Of a stretch of 10,845 bases of DNA, positions 6,895-10,845 are shown piece by piece. Numbering within the stretch: position 1 is the first letter of the stretch; every line of letters starts with the position of its first letter. The translations under genes and the position numbers were made by a program. The stretch lies in contig CALTZZ010000077.1 of NCBI GenBank assembly GCA_943913905.1, positions 1 through 10,845 of the forward strand, in the 5' to 3' direction. Source of the stretch: an uncultured Dermabacteraceae bacterium. Lineage in GTDB: Bacteria > Actinomycetota > Actinomycetes > Actinomycetales > Dermabacteraceae. The notes under the pieces were generated by a model. It saw nothing but the letters and a program-made list of their open reading frames with translations. It was not told the origin of the DNA and ran no database searches.

Positions 6895-6963
6895 GGATTG
6901 AGTTTCCCACGATGTCGCTCACGATCGCGCCGTGCGCCTTCGCTTGCGGGCCTGAGTGGTGGC

Positions 6964-6969
6964 TAAGAT
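6964..6969 (+). promoter_or_regulatory. Candidate -10 box for the acyltransferase gene
   Basis: TAAGAT matches TANNNT and the sigma-70-type consensus well. A transcript starting about seven bases downstream would have a leader of roughly 50 bases ending in a good Shine-Dalgarno. The nearest -35-like stretch (TTGCGG, 6944-6949) is only 14 bases away, which is too close to be convincing. Confidence 0.4.
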
Positions 6970-7015
6970 CAACGTGGCGCACGGTCTTGGAGCGCGACAC
7001 ATTCTTGTTCAGTCT

Positions 7016-7020
7016 GGAGG
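7016..7020 (+). promoter_or_regulatory. Ribosome binding site that fixes the acyltransferase start
   Basis: GGAGG lies eight bases before ATG 7029. No comparable site precedes the in-frame ATG at 6912, so this decides the start. Confidence 0.75.
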
Positions 7021-7028
7021 CACGCGGC

Positions 7029-9761
7029 ATGGCGAAGACACCACGCCCGCGTTCCGGTACCCCCAGCGGCAAACGCCATGGCTCCAAGAACGACGCCTCG
7101 CATGATGCCAGTGCTGCGGACTCTGCCACCCCAACGGGCAACGACCCCACCTTCGCCCTCACCGATTTTGTGCAAGACGCCGATTCAACGACCGCGCCCG
7201 AGGACGACCAGACGCTCGCGTGGCTGAACGAACCGGATCCCGGCTCGAGCGTCGAAAACGACGACTTCACGTGGTTCCAAGACGCGGTTGAAGAAGAGTC
7301 GGAAGACGTGGCCGCGTGGGGTTCCACTCAGGATCCGAACGAACCTTTCGTGTGGTTCCAAGAACCAGTCGACGCAGAGGCGCAGGCTGCGGACGTCACC
7401 GCCTCGCCACGCACATCGGTAGAGCCAGCTTCGACTGCCCCAGCTGTTGCTGACCCAGACTCTGTTGACCCAGCATCGCCCGCACCAGTACCGCCCCATC
7501 CAGCAGTAGCTTCTTCTCTCGGCGCCGCCTCGGATGAGCTGGGCGACGGCGCGGCTATCGATCAGACGGCGTCGGCCCCGGCCCCGACGTCGAGCCCCGC
7601 GACGGGTTCCTCTGCACAGCGCGTAAAAGGCGCCACGGGCGCGAAGGGTGCAAAGCCCTCGCATTTCCGCCCCGAAATCGAAGGACTGCGCGCGGTCGCG
7701 GTGTTCATGATCGTGGTGTACCACGTGTGGCTCGGCCGAGTGTCGGGCGGAGTAGACGTGTTCCTGTTCATCTCCGCATTCCTGCTCGGCTCCAGTTTTG
7801 CGCGCCGCCTCGACGCGGGCCGCACGTTCGCGCCGGTGAAGTATTGGCTGCGGACGTTCACGCGGCTCATGCCCCCAGCCGTGATCGCCATCAGTGGTTC
7901 CCTGGTGGCAGCATATTTCCTCCTGCCGCCGTCGGCCTGGCAGAACGTGATCACCCACGCCATCGCGTCTGCCACGTACGTGCAGAACATTGTGCTGAGC
8001 AGCCAGTCCGTGGACTATTACGCGCTGGATGCATCGCAAGCCTCTCCCCTGCAGCATTTCTGGTCGCTGTCGCTTCAGGGCCAGGTGTTCCTCACGTGGC
8101 CGCTCCTGTTCATGTTCACGGCACTGCTGGCGCGGCGGTCGGCGCATCCGCGGCGCACGGCCCTCGGTGTGTTCGGCACGATTGCGGTCGCGAGTTTCGC
8201 TTACTCGGTCTGGTTTACGGCCACGAATCAGAGCGCCGCATACTTCTCTACCCCGGCGCGCCTGTGGGAGGTTTCGGCGGGCACGATCCTGGCGCTCGCA
8301 CTGCCGCGCCTGGACCGCATGTTCGGGTCTGAGCGTCCGGGCTCCGGCACTCTCCCCGGTTTCCGCACGGCCCGCGCGATCGCCGGTTGGACGGGCTTCG
8401 CGCTGCTCGTGGGCCTGGGCCTCGTACTCGACGTTCAAGGACTGTTCCCCGGCTGGATCGCAATCTGGCCCCTCGCGGGAGCCGCGCTCATCATCATCGC
8501 CGGGTTCTCGGGCAGTCGCTGGGGATTCGACCGCGTGCTCACGATGAAGCTTCCCCGCGCGCTTGCCTCAAGCTCCTATTCCCTGTACCTGGTGCACTGG
8601 CCCATTCTGATTTTTTGGCTCGCCACGTCTGGCCGCTCGCGGGCCGGGTTGGCCGACGGCCTCTGCGTGATCGCCGGTTCGACGGCCGTGGCATGGGTGT
8701 TGTCGAAACTCGTGGACGCGCAGTTCCGCAGCCCCGTGTGGAAGAGCGCACCGCCGCTGCGCTCGCTCGCAGTGATTGGTCTCTGCCTCGCGGTTGCCGT
8801 GGGCGGGGCGTCGGCATGGCGGGCGGGACTCGCGACAGAAGCGACCCAGGCGGAGGTTGTCACGGCCGAAGAAGTGAAGCCCGCCGTGGATCCGCTCACC
8901 GAACCGTTCAACGCTGCGAAGCTCGCGCCGAAAGGCCACGAGCTCGGCTCCCAGTGGCCGGTTCTGCCGCATCAGTGTGACGACCAAGAGGGGGCCCCGC
9001 CCGAGAAACAGCATGTGCCGTGCGAGACCCTGAAGCCGCTCAACGCGGATTCGGACTTCGTGGTGATCATCGTCGGGTCATCTCACTCACGCCAGTTCAT
9101 TCCGGCTCTCATGGACACCGCGAAGAAGCAGAATTGGCAGATCATCAACCTCTCGATGGACGGGTGTGCGTTCGCGGATAATCCAACGACCGGTGCGCGG
9201 TGCCAGGACTATTTCGACTACGCCATGGCTCAGATCATGCGCATCAAACCGGACCTGGTGGTCACGACCGCAACCGCAGCGCGGCCCGCGTCGGCAAAGG
9301 AAGCGATGACGGTTGGCGGCGTCGACGCAATCAGAGCCGTGCGGGCGCTCGGCATCGATGTTCTTGCGTTCCGCGACAATCCCCGCTGGAGCACCAACGC
9401 GTACCAGTGCGCTGAAGCCGTGATCGAAGGAGGCGGCACCCCCGAGCAGGCAGACGCCACATGCGGGGCGGCAGTCACCGCGAAGCTCGCCGCCGAGAAT
9501 CCACTGGATGAGGCAGAAGCAGCGAGCGATCCGATGGCGTCGTCCGCATCGGATTCCGGGGGCGCCCAACAGGCCGACGCCGGCAGGCTCATCACCGTGG
9601 ACCTCACGGATCGGATCTGCCCGGATGGCCGCTGCAGTCCGATCCTCGGAAACCGTTACGTGTACATGGACAACAATCATTTGACTCGAGCGTTCACCAC
9701 AGCCGTGGCTCCGGACGTCTCGACGCGCCTCGCCGACGCGAAAGTGGGAGCAGCCCGGTGA
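7029..9761 (+). CDS. OafA/YrhL-type membrane acyltransferase with C-terminal SGNH domain
   Basis: Encodes 910 residues. Residues 1-210 are a hydrophilic, probably cytoplasmic tail rich in Ala, Asp, Glu and Pro; residues 39-115 contain imperfect repeats around FVQDAD, WLNEPD, WFQDAV and WFQEPV. Residues 211-600 form the acyltransferase-3 domain of about ten helices: RPEIEGLRAVAV, H232 of VVYHVW (conserved His), GGVDVFLFISAFLL, HFWSLSLQGQ (343-352) and SYSLYLVHWPI (516-526). Residues 640-910 form an extracellular SGNH-like domain: block I is GSSHS (683-687, usual form GDSH, so S685 is the expected nucleophile) and the dyad is DNNH (881-884). Eight cysteines (650, 665, 713, 725, 794, 812, 864, 869) suggest disulfides. 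Such proteins move acetyl or similar groups from a cytoplasmic donor onto surface glycans or peptidoglycan. The actual target is unknown; the next gene supports an envelope-polysaccharide role. Confidence 0.88.
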   Translation: MAKTPRPRSGTPSGKRHGSKNDASHDASAADSATPTGNDPTFALTDFVQDADSTTAPEDDQTLAWLNEPDPGSSVENDDFTWFQDAVEEESEDVAAWGSTQDPNEPFVWFQEPVDAEAQAADVTASPRTSVEPASTAPAVADPDSVDPASPAPVPPHPAVASSLGAASDELGDGAAIDQTASAPAPTSSPATGSSAQRVKGATGAKGAKPSHFRPEIEGLRAVAVFMIVVYHVWLGRVSGGVDVFLFISAFLLGSSFARRLDAGRTFAPVKYWLRTFTRLMPPAVIAISGSLVAAYFLLPPSAWQNVITHAIASATYVQNIVLSSQSVDYYALDASQASPLQHFWSLSLQGQVFLTWPLLFMFTALLARRSAHPRRTALGVFGTIAVASFAYSVWFTATNQSAAYFSTPARLWEVSAGTILALALPRLDRMFGSERPGSGTLPGFRTARAIAGWTGFALLVGLGLVLDVQGLFPGWIAIWPLAGAALIIIAGFSGSRWGFDRVLTMKLPRALASSSYSLYLVHWPILIFWLATSGRSRAGLADGLCVIAGSTAVAWVLSKLVDAQFRSPVWKSAPPLRSLAVIGLCLAVAVGGASAWRAGLATEATQAEVVTAEEVKPAVDPLTEPFNAAKLAPKGHELGSQWPVLPHQCDDQEGAPPEKQHVPCETLKPLNADSDFVVIIVGSSHSRQFIPALMDTAKKQNWQIINLSMDGCAFADNPTTGARCQDYFDYAMAQIMRIKPDLVVTTATAARPASAKEAMTVGGVDAIRAVRALGIDVLAFRDNPRWSTNAYQCAEAVIEGGGTPEQADATCGAAVTAKLAAENPLDEAEAASDPMASSASDSGGAQQADAGRLITVDLTDRICPDGRCSPILGNRYVYMDNNHLTRAFTTAVAPDVSTRLADAKVGAAR
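7271..7363 (+). repeat. 12-base direct repeat encoding the W-F-Q motif
   Basis: The sequence gtggttccaaga occurs at 7271-7282 and 7352-7363, 81 bases apart and in the same frame. It encodes the TWFQD and VWFQE motifs of the acyltransferase tail. A related but diverged copy (AWLNEP) lies near 7218. This suggests internal duplication of a short peptide unit. Confidence 0.6.
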
Positions 9762-9816
9762 CCTGCTGGGTTAAGGTGGAAAAGTTGACGAACTCGCTAA
9801 GGCAGGTACCCCGCTC

Positions 9817-10845
9817 GTGTGGTTTTCTTTCGTGATCCCGGCGCTCGTGGCGCTCGCATGGATCGTTCTGCCAGGCCTCGTTGTGGTGCTTGGGCTGCGG
9901 CTGCGTGCCGACGCCGCGCTGCTGTTTGCACCGCTCGTCTCGGTCGCAGTCATCGCCGTCTCTGCGATCATCGCCCCGAAGGTGGGCCTCTCGTGGGGCC
10001 CGCTCCCGCCACTGCTCCTGACTGCGCTCGTGGCGGCAGGCGTGTGGGCGGTGCGGATCGCTGTGAGTCGCCGACGGCGCCGGCATGAGAGCGAGTCCAC
10101 TCATCCACGCCGCGCACATCATGTGCCGTGGGTGCGCCGCCTCACCACCCTGTACGCGCAAACGTTCATAGCGCTCGGTGTGGGCATGGTGCTCATGATC
10201 GTGGTGACCGCGTCCCTGCTGGGCAGCCCGCACGGGTTTTCGCAAACCTACGACGCCGTCTATCACTTGAATTCCGTTCGGTGGATTCTTGATCACGGCA
10301 CTGCGTCGAGCTTCGATCTTTCGGCGATGATTGCGGAGCCCACGAAGACGTACTTCTACCCTGCGGCATGGCACGGCATCGCGTCGCTCGTTCTCACGAC
10401 GATTGGGAGCGATGACGTCCGTTTCGGCACGAATGCCATGGTTCTTGTGACTCTCGCGTACGTGTGGCCGGCGTCGGTGCTCGCGTTTGTTCGCACCTGG
10501 ACGCCCGGACCGATCGCGCGCTTCGCGCTTATTCCGGCGGCCGTTTTTAGTGCTGCGATGACGTCGTTCCCCTACGCGTTCATCTCGTTCGGTGTGCTGT
10601 ACCCGAACCTGCTCGGGTACGCGCTCGTTCCCGGCTACTTGGCTCTGTTCGGGGCCCTGCTGGGGCTGCGGAGGCGCATGAACCTGTCGTGGCCTGCCCT
10701 CCTGTTCCTGGGATTCGTGGGGGCGCTCGGAGTCGCGCTCGCGCACCCGAGCGGGGCGATGGCCGTCATGGTGGCTGCGATCGCGCTCACGGCGGGATAC
10801 GCGGTCTCGGCGGCGGCGCGCCGCCACTGGGCATGGGTGCTCGGG
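9817..10845 (+). CDS. DUF6541-type multi-pass membrane protein, 3' end missing
   Basis: Open for 343 codons to the window edge. TAA at 9772-9774 closes the frame upstream and GTG 9817 is the first start; AGGCAGG ends ten bases before it. Many hydrophobic helices are visible (about 3-25, 32-54, 64-82, 115-135, 184-198, 207-226, 235-262, 264-284, 292-309, 314-334). Family-like motifs: YDAVYHLNSVRWI (145-157), YPAAWHGIASL (181-191), YPNLLGYALVPGYLAL (262-277) and AHPSGAMAVM (309-318), which I recognise from actinobacterial DUF6541 membrane proteins. Their fold resembles GT-C glycosyltransferases, and the Asp in YDAVYH could play the catalytic-Asp role; that is inference. It follows the acyltransferase by 55 bases on the same strand, probably as one operon, which fits assembly or decoration of a surface polysaccharide. 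Confidence 0.75.
   Translation, partial: MWFSFVIPALVALAWIVLPGLVVVLGLRLRADAALLFAPLVSVAVIAVSAIIAPKVGLSWGPLPPLLLTALVAAGVWAVRIAVSRRRRRHESESTHPRRAHHVPWVRRLTTLYAQTFIALGVGMVLMIVVTASLLGSPHGFSQTYDAVYHLNSVRWILDHGTASSFDLSAMIAEPTKTYFYPAAWHGIASLVLTTIGSDDVRFGTNAMVLVTLAYVWPASVLAFVRTWTPGPIARFALIPAAVFSAAMTSFPYAFISFGVLYPNLLGYALVPGYLALFGALLGLRRRMNLSWPALLFLGFVGALGVALAHPSGAMAVMVAAIALTAGYAVSAAARRHWAWVLG

Larger units (their letters stand above)
6895..7028. other. Divergent intergenic promoter region
   Basis: This 134-base gap separates divergent tgt and the acyltransferase gene. On the plus side I see a TAAGAT -10 box and a strong ribosome binding site. On the minus side I find no TANNNT box for tgt. An in-frame ATG at 6912 would extend the acyltransferase by 39 residues, but the candidate -10 lies inside that extension. 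Confidence 0.5.

Noticed and set aside
6912..7028. Upstream ATG start for the acyltransferase
   Set aside because: There is no ribosome binding site there, the candidate -10 box lies inside the extension, and ATG 7029 has GGAGG at ideal spacing.
7185..8438. Minus-strand open frame (417 codons) opposite the acyltransferase
   Set aside because: Arg/Glu/His-rich antisense reading; the plus strand carries all the acyltransferase motifs.
9785..9790. TTGACG as a -35 box for the DUF6541-type gene
   Set aside because: No TANNNT sequence lies 16-18 bases downstream; the gene probably shares the acyltransferase transcript.
9694..10827. Long minus-strand open frame (377 codons) opposite the DUF6541-type gene
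   Set aside because: The product is Arg/His-rich with no hydrophobic pattern, while the plus strand encodes an evident membrane protein with family motifs.

Overview
The window comes from a high-GC actinobacterium. Codons are strongly biased to G or C in the third position, several genes start with GTG, two start codons sit at leaderless distance behind TANNNT boxes, and the Tgt and DUF6541-type proteins have an actinobacterial look. Micrococcales or Actinomycetales is a reasonable guess, but the genus cannot be named from this sequence.

Layout. (1) Positions 1-1012, plus strand: the end of a run of small integral membrane genes of unknown function. The first is cut by the window edge. They overlap and contain two copies of a related module (shared motif SGPGTPAF), with a probable frame change at a T5 run near 471-475. 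(2) Positions 982-6894, minus strand, in order of transcription: tgt (tRNA-guanine transglycosylase), then a 946-residue fusion of an NnrS-like membrane domain, a blue-copper domain and an AniA/NirK-type copper nitrite reductase, then a complete DUF3375 gene, which is jetA of the Wadjet plasmid-defence system. No jetB, jetC or jetD follows; jetA converges on and overlaps the membrane genes. (3) Positions 6895-7028: a divergent promoter region. (4) Positions 7029-10845, plus strand: a membrane acyltransferase with an SGNH esterase-like domain and an unusual acidic, Trp-containing N-terminal tail, followed after 55 bases by a DUF6541-type multi-pass membrane protein cut by the window end. This pair looks like part of a cell-envelope polysaccharide locus.

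How the genes work together. The acyltransferase and the DUF6541 protein plausibly act on the same surface glycan. The nitrite reductase fusion looks like a self-contained membrane-anchored enzyme carrying its own copper electron relay. tgt is a translation gene. jetA is a defence subunit stripped of its partners. These three share a strand, but the box and start-codon arrangement suggests that the nirK fusion and jetA each have their own promoter.

Most notable: the solitary jetA; the three-part nitrite reductase fusion with every expected copper ligand visible and an ambiguous start (a consensus Shine-Dalgarno overlapping a GTG behind a -10 box); substrate-pocket differences in Tgt; and the repeated W-F-Q-type motif in the acyltransferase tail. 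No RNA gene, insertion sequence or CRISPR array was seen.
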